The notes: a model not told the origin generated them from the letters alone. Positions 8,107-17,329 are shown, counted from the stretch's first letter. The stretch: DNA of 64,000 nt from Streptomyces sp. WAC 01529 (GCF_003945545.1 NZ_CP029617.1:6537001-6601000); one strand, 5' to 3'. Made by a program: numbers and translations.

Positions 8107-9093
8107 GTGCCGCACTCAGCGCTGCGCAGGTCCCACGCAGCGGCGATCACCGCCGTGCTCGCCGCCGCCACGCTCACCGCCGTCGCCCCGTCCGCGACCG
8201 CCGCCGACGCGTCCGCCGCGACGCCCTCGCTCAAGGTGCTCACGTACAACACGTTCCTGTTCAGCAAGTCGCTCTACCCGAACTGGGGCCAGGACCACCG
8301 CGCCAAGGCCATACCGGCGGCGGACTTCTTCCAGGGCCAGGACGTCGTCGTCCTCCAGGAGGCGTTCGACAACTCCTCGTCCGACGCGCTGCTGGCCAAC
8401 GCCAGGGACCGCTACCCGCACCAGACCCCGGTGATGGGCCGCGGCAAGAGCGGCTGGGACGCCACCGGCGGCGCGTACTCCTCGGTGACGCCCGAGGACG
8501 GCGGCGTGACGGTCCTGAGCAAGTGGCCGGTGCTGCGCAAGGAGCAGTACGTCTACAAGGACGCGTGCGGCTCCGACTCGTACTCCAACAAGGGCTTCGT
8601 CTACGCGGTGCTGGACGTGAACGGCACCAAGGCGCACGTGGTGGGCACGCACGCCCAGTCCACCGACCCGGGCTGCGCCGGCGGCGAGGCGGCCGCCACG
8701 CGCGCGAAGCAGTTCAAGGAGATGGACGCCTTCCTGGACGCGAAGAACATCCCGGCGGGCGAACAGGTCATCGTGGCGGGCGACTTCAACGTCGACTCGC
8801 ACAGCTCCGAGTACGCCTCGATGCTCGCCGACGGCGGCTTCGCGCCCGCCGACGCCCGCACCGGCCACCCGTACTCCTTCGACACCCAGGAGAACTCGAT
8901 CGCCGCCGAGCGCTACCCGGACGACCCCCGCGAGGACCTCGACCACGTCCTCCACCGCAAGGGCCACGCCCGCCCCGCCACCTGGCACAACAACGTGATC
9001 AAGGAGCAGAGCACGCCCTGGACGGTCTCCAGCTGGGGCAAGAAGTACACGTACACGAACCTGTCCGACCACTACCCCGTGACGGCGTACTAG
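8107..9093 (+). CDS. secreted sphingomyelinase C-type phosphodiesterase
   Basis: 328 residues. An N-terminal Sec signal peptide (RRSHAAAITAVLAAATLTAV, cleavage near ATA-AD) precedes an endonuclease/exonuclease/phosphatase-fold catalytic domain. Visible active-site elements are LTYNTF, VVLQEAFDN (metal-binding Glu), VVGTHAQS, VAGDFNVDSH (Asp/Asn) and the terminal LSDHYPV (catalytic His). This set and length match bacterial neutral sphingomyelin phosphodiesterases, which release phosphocholine from sphingomyelin outside the cell; other phosphodiester substrates are possible. GTG 8107 has AGGA six bases upstream. A single-gene unit; phosphate-starvation control is plausible but not shown. Confidence 0.85.
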   Translation: MPHSALRRSHAAAITAVLAAATLTAVAPSATAADASAATPSLKVLTYNTFLFSKSLYPNWGQDHRAKAIPAADFFQGQDVVVLQEAFDNSSSDALLANARDRYPHQTPVMGRGKSGWDATGGAYSSVTPEDGGVTVLSKWPVLRKEQYVYKDACGSDSYSNKGFVYAVLDVNGTKAHVVGTHAQSTDPGCAGGEAAATRAKQFKEMDAFLDAKNIPAGEQVIVAGDFNVDSHSSEYASMLADGGFAPADARTGHPYSFDTQENSIAAERYPDDPREDLDHVLHRKGHARPATWHNNVIKEQSTPWTVSSWGKKYTYTNLSDHYPVTAY

Positions 9094-9136
9094 GACTCCG
9101 GAGCCCGGGGCCCCCGGGCCCCCGGCCCCTGGTAGC

Positions 9137-9159
9137 CGAAACTATTCGGACAGTTTTCG
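9137..9159. promoter_or_regulatory. imperfect inverted repeat upstream of the RHS gene
   Basis: CGAAACT-N8-AGTTTTCG, containing the smaller palindrome CCGAA-ACTA-TTCGG (9136-9149), lies about 220 bp before the RHS start. It may be a regulator site; the rest of the 285-bp intergenic stretch shows no recognisable element except GGGGGGA before the TTG start. Confidence 0.3.
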
Positions 9160-9378
9160 AACGTGCGGGGACGGGCAGAGGGCGGCAACGACGTGCGACG
9201 CGCGCTGATGTGCTGCCTTTGCCCGGCTTCACACCCCCTCCCAGAAGGGCCGGTTCCGGACCGTGTGACGCAAAAGTTAGGGGGCAGCGGAGCGTTTTCC
9301 ATGGGGGGCGTGTGGAAGTTTGTGTGCGCCTCGTGACCACTGGGGTCTGCGAGATGTGTCTTCCTGTGGGGGGAAGTC

Positions 9379-12300
9379 TTGACGCAACGCACCGTCGGTG
9401 CGCGTGTTTCGCGTGCCCGTAAGAGAACCACCCTTGCCATCGCCGCCGCTTCGGCCACCGGCGCTCTGACCCTGTCCCTGATGTCGGCGACGGGTGCCGC
9501 CGCGGCCGATGAGCCAGGCTCGGCGTGGGGCAAGGACGCTCCGTCGTTCTCGATGCCCGATGTGAAGGTCGGTTCGAACAAGCCTGTCGCGCCGGAAGCC
9601 GAACGCGCACCCTCGCGCAAGGTGGCCGCCTGGCGCGCGCAGCAGAAGAAGCGCACCGAGGGCGACGCGGCACGCTCCCTCCAGGAGATACCCGCCCATG
9701 TGCCCGAGGGCCAGGGCGATGTGCCGTGGCACAAGATCAGTGACTTCGCCATCACGGACGCGCTGACGGCCCGGATCAACTACTCCACCGGCAACCTGAT
9801 GCTCACGGCGACGGACTTCTCCGTCGCGGGCGTCGGCCAGAACCTGACGCTGGCACGCACCTACAACTCCCTCGACGCCCCGTGGGGCAAGGTCTCCCAG
9901 CGCTGGTGGCAGCAGTACGAGCGCTACCTCCAGGTGCTCACCGACGAGGTGGTCCTGTACGACGCCTCCGGCGACACCCTGCGCTTCACCAAGGCCGCGG
10001 ACGGCTCCTTCACCTCGCCCAAGGGCTACTCGAAGGAGCTGAAGAAGAACACCGACGGCACCTACACCCTCACCAGCTGGAAGTCCGGCTCGAAGGACAC
10101 CTACAACGAGCACGGCACCCTGACCAAGGTCACCGACAAGAACAAGGGCACCCTCACCGTCACCCAGCACGACGAGGGCGAGGAGCACAAGGGCTTCAAG
10201 CTGACCGAGACCCGCTCCGGCCGCTGGATCGACCTGCTCAAGACCAACGCCTCGCAGTGGCAGGCCAAGGACAACTCCGGCCGCACCGCCGTCTTCGACC
10301 TCGACCCCGACGGCAACCTGCACAAGACCACCGACGCCGAGGGCAAGACCACCACCTTCGGCTACGACACCTCCAACCGCCTCACCAAGATCACCACCGC
10401 TGAAGGCCGGGTCACCGTCTTCACCTACGACGACGCCAACCGCGTCACCTCCATGCTGCGCGCCACCGAGTTCAACGGCTCCGGCCACACCGGCCCCACC
10501 TGGACGTACGCCTACGACGCGACCTCGCCCACGGCGGCCGGCACGACCACGGTCACCGATCCGGAGAAGCACGCGACGAAGTACAAGCACGACGGTGACG
10601 GCCAGGTCACCGACGTCACCGACGCGCTCACCCGCAACCGCTCCACCAAGTTCGACGCGAACCACAACATCGACACGGCCACCGACGCGATGGGCACCGG
10701 CACCATCGGCGGCAACGTCACCGACTACTCGTTCAACACCCGCAACAACCTCGAAGAGGTCAAGTCCCCGACCGGCGGGCGGGGAGTGGCCAGTTGGCAG
10801 ACGATCGCGGGCGGCGATGTGCCCAAGGAGGCCACCAACGCCGACGGCGAGAAGACCTCCTTCACCTACGACACCGCGGGCAACACCAAGTCGGTCGCGC
10901 AGACCGGCACGGGTGGCGGCAGCGTCTCGTACACCTACAACCCCGCCACTCCCACGTGTGGTGGCTTCGAGGGCCAGCGGTGCACGGCCGAGACGAAGAT
11001 GTCGTCGACGAAGACCGTGAAGACGTCGTTCACCTATGACGCCAAGGGCAACCTCACCAAGGTGGTGCCGCCCAAGCCGCTGGGGGAGACCACCTTCACC
11101 TATGACAGCCTGGGCCGCACCGAGACCCTCACCGACGGCCGGGGCGTCAAGAAGGTCTTCACCTACGACCACCTCGACCGCATCAAGACCGTCTCCACCA
11201 CGAACGACACGGTCCGCTACTGGTACGACGGCGACGGCAACCTGCGCCAGCGCGACGACTCCACCGGCACCATCAAGTACCAGTTCGACCCGCTCCAGCG
11301 CGAGACCATCCGCACCCTCCAGGACGGCTCGCAGACCCTGCTCGCCTACACCCCGGCGGGCAACGTCGACTTCTACCAGGACCCGGCCGGAAAGGTCGAC
11401 TACACCTGGAACGAGGTCAACAAGCTGGAGAAGCTGACCGACCCCTCGGGCAAGGTCACCTCCTACAAGTACAACCGCAACGACGTGCGCACCGAGACCG
11501 CCTACCCCGGCGGAACGGTGCAGACCGTGGGCGTCGACAAGTCCGGCCGCCCGGAGAAGATCACGGCGAAGTCCGCCAAGGGCACCCTGGTCGACCTGGC
11601 CTACACCTACGGCTACGGCACCGACGCCAAGACCGACGGCGACAAGATCCGCACCAAGACGGACGCGGTGGCGGGCACGAAGACCAGCTACCTCTACGAC
11701 GGCGCCGGACGCTTCTCCTACGCGGAGGAGAACAAGGGCACCACCCTCAACTCCTCCTGGCAGTACTGCTACGACCTGGCGGGCAACCTCACCAGCCAGG
11801 GCACCGAGAAGGGCTGCCCGCGCGGCACGACCTACACGGTCAACGACGCCCAGCAGATCACCGGTAAGAACGGCTCCACCGCCAACTGGTCCTATGACCT
11901 CGAAGGCAACGAGACCGCCGGCGCCTCCACCCCGGAGGGCACCCGGACCGGTGGGAAGTGGTCGGACCACAGCCAGCTCACCTCACTGACCGTGGGCGGC
12001 AAGACGTACGCGGGCCAGTACGGCTCCACCGACCAGAGCGAGCGCGTCAAGCTCGGCGACACCTTCTTCCACAACGGGCCCCTCGGCCTCTCCGCCACTT
12101 CCACGGGCGGTACGGACACCGGCTTCAACCGTGAGCCCGGGGGCACACTCAACTCCATGACCCGGGACGGGAAGACGTACTTCTACCTCACCGACGCGAT
12201 CGGCTCCGTCGTCGCGGTCGCGGACGAGTCCGGTACGAAGGTCAACGGCTACTCGTACAGCCCCCGAGGCGTCGCCCGGGACGCGGGCGGCGAGAAGGTG

Positions 12301-12774
12301 ACGCAGCCCTACCGCTTCGCGGGCGGCTATCAGGACCCCACCGGCCTGTACCACTTCCAGGCGCGCTACTACGACCCCAACATCGGCCGCTTCAACAGCC
12401 CCGACCCCTCCGGCCAGGAGCAGAACCCCTACCTCTACGCCGAGGGTGACCCCGTCAACCGCATCGACCCGAGCGGGCTGATCACGGGCTCCATCTCGGG
12501 GGAGGTCTGCTTCGGCGTCTGCATCGGCGTGGGCGGCAAGACGGACGGCAAGGAGGCCAAGCCCACGCTCAGCCTGGGATTCGGAACCCCGGGGGTGAGC
12601 GGCGGCCTGTCCGCCGACACCGGGGACATGGAGAGCGGCGGCTCGGTCGGCGTCTCGTGCGGCGTCGGTCCCGGCAGCGTCACCGCGTCGACGGACGGCA
12701 AGAGCGTGGACGCCGGGGTGGAGACCGGCGGAAGCACCGGAAAGTGCTCGGGCACCGCCGAGTACACCTTCTGA
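9379..12774 (+). CDS. secreted RHS-repeat protein with short variable C-terminus
   Basis: 1131 residues. A signal peptide (KRTTLAIAAASATGALTLSL ... AAAADEP) is followed by a DUF6531-like segment and more than a dozen YD/RHS repeats (for example FGYDTSNRLTKITTAEGRV, FTYDSLGRTETLTDGRG) that build a hollow beta-shell. The RHS core end RYYDPNIGRFNSPDP ... NPYLYAEGDPVNRIDPSGL is intact. After it comes a unique tail of about 98 residues rich in Gly/Ser/Val with paired cysteines (EVCFGVCIG, GVSCGVG). In polymorphic toxins this position carries the toxin; the tail is not a nuclease or other known toxin I recognise. Start is TTG 9379 with GGGGGGA 4-5 bp upstream. Confidence 0.85.
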   Translation: MTQRTVGARVSRARKRTTLAIAAASATGALTLSLMSATGAAAADEPGSAWGKDAPSFSMPDVKVGSNKPVAPEAERAPSRKVAAWRAQQKKRTEGDAARSLQEIPAHVPEGQGDVPWHKISDFAITDALTARINYSTGNLMLTATDFSVAGVGQNLTLARTYNSLDAPWGKVSQRWWQQYERYLQVLTDEVVLYDASGDTLRFTKAADGSFTSPKGYSKELKKNTDGTYTLTSWKSGSKDTYNEHGTLTKVTDKNKGTLTVTQHDEGEEHKGFKLTETRSGRWIDLLKTNASQWQAKDNSGRTAVFDLDPDGNLHKTTDAEGKTTTFGYDTSNRLTKITTAEGRVTVFTYDDANRVTSMLRATEFNGSGHTGPTWTYAYDATSPTAAGTTTVTDPEKHATKYKHDGDGQVTDVTDALTRNRSTKFDANHNIDTATDAMGTGTIGGNVTDYSFNTRNNLEEVKSPTGGRGVASWQTIAGGDVPKEATNADGEKTSFTYDTAGNTKSVAQTGTGGGSVSYTYNPATPTCGGFEGQRCTAETKMSSTKTVKTSFTYDAKGNLTKVVPPKPLGETTFTYDSLGRTETLTDGRGVKKVFTYDHLDRIKTVSTTNDTVRYWYDGDGNLRQRDDSTGTIKYQFDPLQRETIRTLQDGSQTLLAYTPAGNVDFYQDPAGKVDYTWNEVNKLEKLTDPSGKVTSYKYNRNDVRTETAYPGGTVQTVGVDKSGRPEKITAKSAKGTLVDLAYTYGYGTDAKTDGDKIRTKTDAVAGTKTSYLYDGAGRFSYAEENKGTTLNSSWQYCYDLAGNLTSQGTEKGCPRGTTYTVNDAQQITGKNGSTANWSYDLEGNETAGASTPEGTRTGGKWSDHSQLTSLTVGGKTYAGQYGSTDQSERVKLGDTFFHNGPLGLSATSTGGTDTGFNREPGGTLNSMTRDGKTYFYLTDAIGSVVAVADESGTKVNGYSYSPRGVARDAGGEKVTQPYRFAGGYQDPTGLYHFQARYYDPNIGRFNSPDPSGQEQNPYLYAEGDPVNRIDPSGLITGSISGEVCFGVCIGVGGKTDGKEAKPTLSLGFGTPGVSGGLSADTGDMESGGSVGVSCGVGPGSVTASTDGKSVDAGVETGGSTGKCSGTAEYTF

Positions 12775-12839
12775 CGACGCACACCCCCGATGCTGATGCG
12801 ACACCTACCAGCGAGCGACCGGACCCGGCAGGAGGCGAA

Positions 12840-13058
12840 GTGAGGGTAGTGGTGGGAGTGGCCGTGGCCGCTTTCGGCCTGTGCTTCGCGATGTTCGCGG
12901 ACCGGCTGAGCAAGGGAAGCGCCGCGAGTTCCAAGGAGGTCTTCGGCACGTCCGGCGGGCCGGGCACGCGCCGTTGGAACCGGGGCGTGTTCACCGTGCT
13001 CGGAGGGCTCCTGGCGCTCTTCGGCGTCGTGTACGCCGCAGGACTGCTCGGCTCATAG
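12840..13058 (+). CDS. small two-helix membrane protein after the RHS gene
   Basis: 72 residues, GTG start with GGAGG four bases upstream. Two hydrophobic segments (VVVGVAVAAFGLCFAMFA and VFTVLGGLLALFGVVYAAGL) flank a polar loop KGSAASSKEVFGTSGGPGTRR. It lies 65 bp after the RHS gene on the same strand, the usual place for an immunity protein of a polymorphic toxin. That role is inferred only from position and membrane nature; no family is recognised. Confidence 0.65.
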   Translation: MRVVVGVAVAAFGLCFAMFADRLSKGSAASSKEVFGTSGGPGTRRWNRGVFTVLGGLLALFGVVYAAGLLGS

Positions 13059-13080
13059 GGCCGCAGCACCGACCGAACAC

Positions 13081-13116
13081 CGGGACCCGGCCGGAGTGAC
13101 CTCCGGCCGGGTCCCG
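13081..13116 (+). terminator. strong GC hairpin between two small membrane-protein genes
   Basis: Perfect 16-bp inverted repeat: CGGGACCCGGCCGGAG (13081-13096), loop TGAC, CTCCGGCCGGGTCCCG (13101-13116). It ends 17 bp before the ATG of the 44-residue gene and just ahead of its RBS. It can terminate RHS-operon transcription, or act as an attenuator for the downstream ORF. No T-run follows, as is common in actinomycetes. Confidence 0.7.
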
Positions 13117-13133
13117 CGGAAGAAGGAGAAGAC

Positions 13134-13268
13134 ATGATGTCGGAGTCGTCGGTCGAACTGGCCAAGATGTGGTCGTCGAAGGGAGGGGCGACGATGTTCG
13201 TCATCGTGTTCGTCGTCTTCGCGATAATCCTTGTCGCTCTGCTGATGCGGAACAAGAACCGGCGCTGA
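13134..13268 (+). CDS. 44-residue single-span membrane protein
   Basis: ATG 13134 with GGAG five bases upstream encodes a polar N-terminus (MMSESSVELAKMWSSKG), one hydrophobic segment (MFVIVFVVFAIILVALL) and a basic tail (MRNKNRR). The positive-inside rule puts the tail in the cytoplasm. No known family; it could be a regulatory micropeptide or belong functionally to the RHS locus. Good RBS and composition support it as a real gene, although the preceding hairpin could separate it from the RHS transcript. Confidence 0.6.
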   Translation: MMSESSVELAKMWSSKGGATMFVIVFVVFAIILVALLMRNKNRR

Positions 13269-13309
13269 GGGAACGGGACCCACGAAACCGCCGCCTCCTC
13301 CGTGGCGCG

Positions 13310-14671
13310 CTACCTGTGCCAGGGCCCGGTCACGGCGAACGTCGTGCCGGGCGCGTAGCAGTTGACGTACATCGTGTCGTGGTCGGGGGAGAAGGCGGCG
13401 CCCGCGAACTCGCCCCACTCGGGCTTGTCGGGGGTGCCGATGTTCTGCCGGTTGCGGGCCATCGCGTAGACGTCGCCGCGCCGGGTCACGCCGTAGACGT
13501 GCTGGACGCCGCCGCCGTCCTCGCAGACCATCAGGCCGCCGGTCGGCGCGAGGCAGATGTTGTCGGGGGACTCGCCGGGGAGCTGGATGTCCGTGCTGGG
13601 GCCGAAGACGATGACGAGGGTGAGGCGGCGCCTCGACGGGTCGTACCGCCAGATCTGACCGTAGTGGTCGCCCGCCGAGCCCTCCGCCTTGCGTGCGAAG
13701 GACGAGACGAAGTAGACGGACGAGCCGCCCCAGTAGCAGCCCTCCAGCTTCTGCGCGTGCGTGACGCCCTTCGGGCCGAAGTCCTGGTGGCGGATGGGTG
13801 TCCGGGCGGCCAGCGGGTCGGGTACGTCGACCCACTCGACGCCGTCGAAGCTCGCGCCCGTCTCCTGGATCGACGACAGGTCCGGTACGCCCGGCACGCG
13901 CATCGCCTGGAGCCTGCCGCCCGCGCGCAGCGAACCACGGCCGCCCTCGGGCCTCTTGGGCAGGAAGCGGTAGAAGAGACCGAAGGGCTTCTGGAAGGCG
14001 TCCTCGGTCTCGTAGACGACGCCGCGTCTGGGGTCGACGGCGACCGCCTCGTGCTGGAAGCGGCCCATCGCGGTGAGCGGTTCGGCGCCGGTGCGGTGCG
14101 GGTCGACCGGGTCGACCTCGAAGATGAAGCCGTGGTCCTTGGTGTAGCCGTTCGTGCCGGCCTTGTCCTCGGTCTCCTCGCAGGTGAGCCAGGTGTTCCA
14201 CGGGGTGGGCCCGCCCGCGCAATTCACGGCGGTACCGGCGATCGCCACGCGCTCGCCGAGGACGTTGTTCCTCCGGTCGAGCGCGAGCGCCGTACAGCCG
14301 CCCTTGGCGGCCGGGTCGTAGGTGAGTCCCTTGACGGTCGGCACGCCGATCTTGGCGGTGACGCGGTTCTCGTGGTTGCGCACGAGGTGGACACCGCCGT
14401 GCTTGCCGCCGAAGGCGGCCATGCCGTCGTGGTTGCTGGGCACCCTGCCCTCACCCGACCGGAGGTTCTCCCCCTCGCGGGAGAGGACCTGGTAGCGGAA
14501 ACCTTTCGGCAGATCGAGCAGGCCCTTGGGGTCGGGGACGAGGGGGCCGTATCCGGCCTTCCCGTGGGCGGCGGCGGTACCCGCGAACAGCTCCGAGATC
14601 GCGCCGGTGAAGGCGATTCCCGCGCCCACGGCACCGGTGCGGGCGAGAACCTGACGTCGAGTGGCAGACAT
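13310..14671 (-). CDS. Tat-exported PhoX/DUF839-family protein
   Basis: 453 residues. The N-terminus MSATRRQVLARTGAVGAGIA has a twin-arginine signal followed by a hydrophobic stretch and an AHG cleavage region, so the folded protein is exported by Tat. The body matches the DUF839/PhoX-like beta-propeller family: SNHDGMAAF, LVRNHEN, WNTWLTCEETED, MGRFQHEAVAVDP, YETEDAF, GGLMVCEDG. PhoX enzymes are calcium/iron alkaline phosphatases; several ligand-type acidic and His residues are present but activity cannot be assured from this alone. ATG 14671 is preferred over an upstream extension because AGGAGG lies 9 bp before it. Confidence 0.82.
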   Translation of the reverse strand: MSATRRQVLARTGAVGAGIAFTGAISELFAGTAAAHGKAGYGPLVPDPKGLLDLPKGFRYQVLSREGENLRSGEGRVPSNHDGMAAFGGKHGGVHLVRNHENRVTAKIGVPTVKGLTYDPAAKGGCTALALDRRNNVLGERVAIAGTAVNCAGGPTPWNTWLTCEETEDKAGTNGYTKDHGFIFEVDPVDPHRTGAEPLTAMGRFQHEAVAVDPRRGVVYETEDAFQKPFGLFYRFLPKRPEGGRGSLRAGGRLQAMRVPGVPDLSSIQETGASFDGVEWVDVPDPLAARTPIRHQDFGPKGVTHAQKLEGCYWGGSSVYFVSSFARKAEGSAGDHYGQIWRYDPSRRRLTLVIVFGPSTDIQLPGESPDNICLAPTGGLMVCEDGGGVQHVYGVTRRGDVYAMARNRQNIGTPDKPEWGEFAGAAFSPDHDTMYVNCYAPGTTFAVTGPWHR

Positions 14672-14785
14672 GATGGGCAACCTCCTGCTGGCGGACAGGA
14701 ATGTGACCGGATGTGTGTACCACGTGCCTAGGTGCACGGGAACCACGCGCGTAGCGATCGCTTGTTCTACTTGGGCGTGGGCCTG

Positions 14786-15877
14786 CTACTCCGCCACGAG
14801 TCCCTTGGCGTCCCGGGCGAGTGCCGTCAGCCGCGATATGGCTCGGAAGTACTTCTTCCGGTACCCGCCGTTCAGCATCTCCTCGCTGAACAGCCGGTCG
14901 AAGGGCACCCCGGAGGCGAGCACCGGCACCTCCCGGTCGTACAGCCGGTCGGCGAGCACCACGAGGCGCAGCGCGGTCGACTGGTCCGGCACCGGTGTCA
15001 CGTCGGTGAGGCAGACGGCCGCGATCCGGTCGGTCAGCGCGCCGTACCGGCTGGGGTGGACCTTGGCCAGGTGCGCGAGCAGGTGCGGGAAGTCGTCGAG
15101 CGAGGCGCCCTCGGTCGCGTACGCCGCCTTGGTGACCTGCTCCTCCGAGTACGGCGCCGGAGCCTCCGGCAGACCGCGGTGGCGGTAGTCGTCGCCGTCG
15201 ATGCGCAGCGCCTTGAAGTGCGCGGAAAGGCCCTGGATCTCGCGCATGAAGTCGGTGGCGGCGAAGCGGCCCTCGCCGAGCTTGCCCGGCAGCGTGTTCG
15301 AGGTCGCCGCCAGTGCCACGCCCTGTTCGACCAGCTTGGAGAGGAGCGAGGAGACCAGCACGGTGTCGCCCGGGTCGTCGAGTTCGAATTCGTCGATGCA
15401 GAGCAGGCGGTGATCGCTGAGCGTACGCACCGTCTGCTGAAAGCCGAGCGCGCCGACCAGGTTCGTCAGCTCGACGAAAGTGCCGAACGCCTTCTGCTCG
15501 GGCGCCGCGGGCGTCGCGTGCCAGAGCGAGGCGAGGAGGTGGGTCTTGCCGACGCCGTAGCCACCGTCGAGATAGACACCGCGGGGGCCCGTGGGGGCAG
15601 CCGCCTTCTTCTGGAACCAGCGCTTCTTGCCCGCCCCGGACGCGTGCGCCCCGCCCAGCCCCTCCGCGAACCCGCTCAGGACCCGGACCGCCTCGGTCTG
15701 GCTCGGCTGGTTCGGGTCCGGGATGTACGTGGCGAAGCGGACCGAGTCGAAGCGCGGCGGCGGCACCATCTCGGCGACCAGACGGTCGGCGGGGACGTGG
15801 GGCTCGCGGGCGCACAGGGACAGCGGAACGACTTCGGCCAGGGGATCGGGCCCGTGGGCTGCGGTGGAGGACGACAC
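14786..15877 (-). CDS. zapE: AFG1/ZapE-family P-loop ATPase
   Basis: 363-residue ATPase. Walker A is GGYGVGKTH, Walker B is LLCIDEFEL, and sensor region LAATSNTLP follows; the later LVVLADRLYD segment is typical of the family. ZapE in proteobacteria binds FtsZ and helps constriction; mitochondrial AFG1 extracts damaged membrane proteins. The role in streptomycetes is not settled. The start is taken as GTG 15877 (GGGGAA upstream), giving the N-terminal VSSSTAAHGPDPLAEV typical of actinobacterial members. It is divergent from the RibD-like gene, 36 bp away. Confidence 0.85.
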   Translation of the reverse strand: MSSSTAAHGPDPLAEVVPLSLCAREPHVPADRLVAEMVPPPRFDSVRFATYIPDPNQPSQTEAVRVLSGFAEGLGGAHASGAGKKRWFQKKAAAPTGPRGVYLDGGYGVGKTHLLASLWHATPAAPEQKAFGTFVELTNLVGALGFQQTVRTLSDHRLLCIDEFELDDPGDTVLVSSLLSKLVEQGVALAATSNTLPGKLGEGRFAATDFMREIQGLSAHFKALRIDGDDYRHRGLPEAPAPYSEEQVTKAAYATEGASLDDFPHLLAHLAKVHPSRYGALTDRIAAVCLTDVTPVPDQSTALRLVVLADRLYDREVPVLASGVPFDRLFSEEMLNGGYRKKYFRAISRLTALARDAKGLVAE

Positions 15878-15913
15878 GGTTCCCCAGCTTAAGGGGCGTG
15901 CAAGACTGCGGAT

Positions 15914-16723
15914 ATGCGACGCCTGTTCCCTGTGACCGACCAGACAGCAGACACGAGCACCGCGGAGGTGGAGGCCCGGAAGGCCGCGGAACCACGGGAG
16001 TGGGGGCTGGACGAGCTGGCCGACGCGTACGCCTACCCCTCGGGAGTCGTCGCCGGGCGGGCGACGTGGCTGCGCGCCAACATGGTGTCCACGCTCGACG
16101 GCGCCGCCCAGCACGACGGCCGTTCGCAGCCGATCTCCAACGACACCGACATGCGGATCTTCGGCACCCTGCGCGGGCTCGCCGACGCCGTGATCGTCGG
16201 GGCCGAGACGGTCCGTCTCGAGGGGTACCGTCCGGCACGCGCGCGTGCCGCCTTCGCCGAGCGCAGGGCCGCCGCCGGGCAGACCCCGGCGCCCGCCATC
16301 GCGATCGTCAGCGCGAGCCTCGACCTGGACTTCTCGCTTCCGCTGTTCACCGAGCCGCTGACGCCCACGCTGGTGGTGACCGGGGCCGCCGCGTCCGCCG
16401 ACAAGATCGCCGCCGCCGAGCAGGCGGGCGCCGTCGTGGTGATCGCCGGCGAGGGCGCGACGGTGGACCCCGCGCGCGTGGCGCCCGCCCTGGCCGAGCG
16501 GGGGCTCACCCGGCTGCTCACCGAGGGCGGGCCCCGCCTGCTGGGGCAGTTCGTGGCCGCGAAGGCGCTGGACGAGCTGTGCCTGACGGTCTCGCCGATG
16601 CTCACCGCGGGGGACGCGCAGCGGATCGCGGGCGGGCACGCGCTCGCGACGCCCGACCAATTCGTACTGACGTCCGTGTTGGAGGAGGCCGGGTTCCTCT
16701 TCACCCGATACCGTCGTAGCTGA
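15914..16723 (+). CDS. RibD C-terminal/dihydrofolate-reductase-like NADPH reductase
   Basis: 269 residues with a RibD_C fold: LRANMVSTLDGAAQHDGRSQ near the N-terminus, LRGLADAVIVGAETVRLEGY, and the late LTEGGPRLLGQFVAAKALDELCLTV. These are the substrate and NADPH-binding signatures of pyrimidine reductases (riboflavin step 5-amino-6-ribosylamino-uracil to ribitylamino-uracil). It lacks the RibD deaminase domain and stands outside a rib cluster, so it may be a stand-alone reductase of unknown substrate. Confidence 0.8.
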   Translation: MRRLFPVTDQTADTSTAEVEARKAAEPREWGLDELADAYAYPSGVVAGRATWLRANMVSTLDGAAQHDGRSQPISNDTDMRIFGTLRGLADAVIVGAETVRLEGYRPARARAAFAERRAAAGQTPAPAIAIVSASLDLDFSLPLFTEPLTPTLVVTGAAASADKIAAAEQAGAVVVIAGEGATVDPARVAPALAERGLTRLLTEGGPRLLGQFVAAKALDELCLTVSPMLTAGDAQRIAGGHALATPDQFVLTSVLEEAGFLFTRYRRS

Positions 16724-16855
16724 CAATCGGCGGAATCAGCCGTTCCGTTTGGCTTCGGCTGGGCACACTAGATCTCGCAGACCCCGTGCGGCCACGGGGC
16801 AGGATGGTTTCCGCAAGGGCCTCAGGACGGCCCACGGAGGAGAAGGGCGCCTGTC

Positions 16856-17329
16856 GTGTTCACAAGCGTATTGATGATCGAGAAGGCCCTGACGTCCGCC
16901 GACGTGGAGTTCGTCACCACCTTGCACGGGGACGAGCCGGTCACCTTCCACGTGCTGCTCCAGCCCCGGGGCGATCAGGCGGACCGGCTGCTGCGAGCCA
17001 TCGACGACGTCGCCCTGGGCGAGCTGGACGAGGCGGCGCGCGAGGGCGAGACCCCCGAGGGTGCGGATGCGGCGGGCCCCGGTGAGCAGGCGCTGCGCGT
17101 CTCGCTGACGGCGCTGCGGGTGGCGGGCTGTGCGGCGGAGGGGCGGCTGATCGAGGACCATCCGCTGGACGCGCTGAAGGTTCTCGTGGACGAGGTGGGG
17201 GCCGATGAGGTGATCGTGCTGACCGATCCCCACTACGTGGAGGAGTTCTTCCACCGGGACTGGGCCTCGCGGGCGCGGCACAAGGTGGGGGTGCCGGTTC
17301 TCAAGCTCTTCTCGCACAGCGAGGCGTGA
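16856..17329 (+). CDS. small conserved actinobacterial protein
   Basis: 157 residues, GTG start. Begins with TSVLMIEKALTSADVEFVTT and ends GVPVLKLFSHSEA; the core has alternating hydrophobic strands (VTFHVLLQP, DEVIVLTDPHYVEEFFHRDW) and looks like a small alpha/beta (Usp-like) fold. Homologues in streptomycetes are often labelled indole-3-glycerol phosphate synthase, but the protein is far too short for a TIM barrel and has no IGPS motif, so that label should not be used. Function unknown. Confidence 0.75.
   Translation: MFTSVLMIEKALTSADVEFVTTLHGDEPVTFHVLLQPRGDQADRLLRAIDDVALGELDEAAREGETPEGADAAGPGEQALRVSLTALRVAGCAAEGRLIEDHPLDALKVLVDEVGADEVIVLTDPHYVEEFFHRDWASRARHKVGVPVLKLFSHSEA

Noticed and set aside
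9103..9119. Terminator hairpin after the sphingomyelinase gene
   Set aside because: GCCCGGGG-C-CCCCGGGC has only a 1-nt centre; an RNA hairpin would have to lose several pairs and no better stem was found.
9277..11970. Long open frame antisense to the RHS gene (897 codons)
   Set aside because: Val/Gly/Leu-rich translation without motifs, entirely opposite a well-supported secreted repeat protein; typical of high-GC antisense frames.
16856..17329. Indole-3-glycerol phosphate synthase
   Set aside because: Only 157 residues and no TIM-barrel or IGPS motif, although homologues often carry this label.
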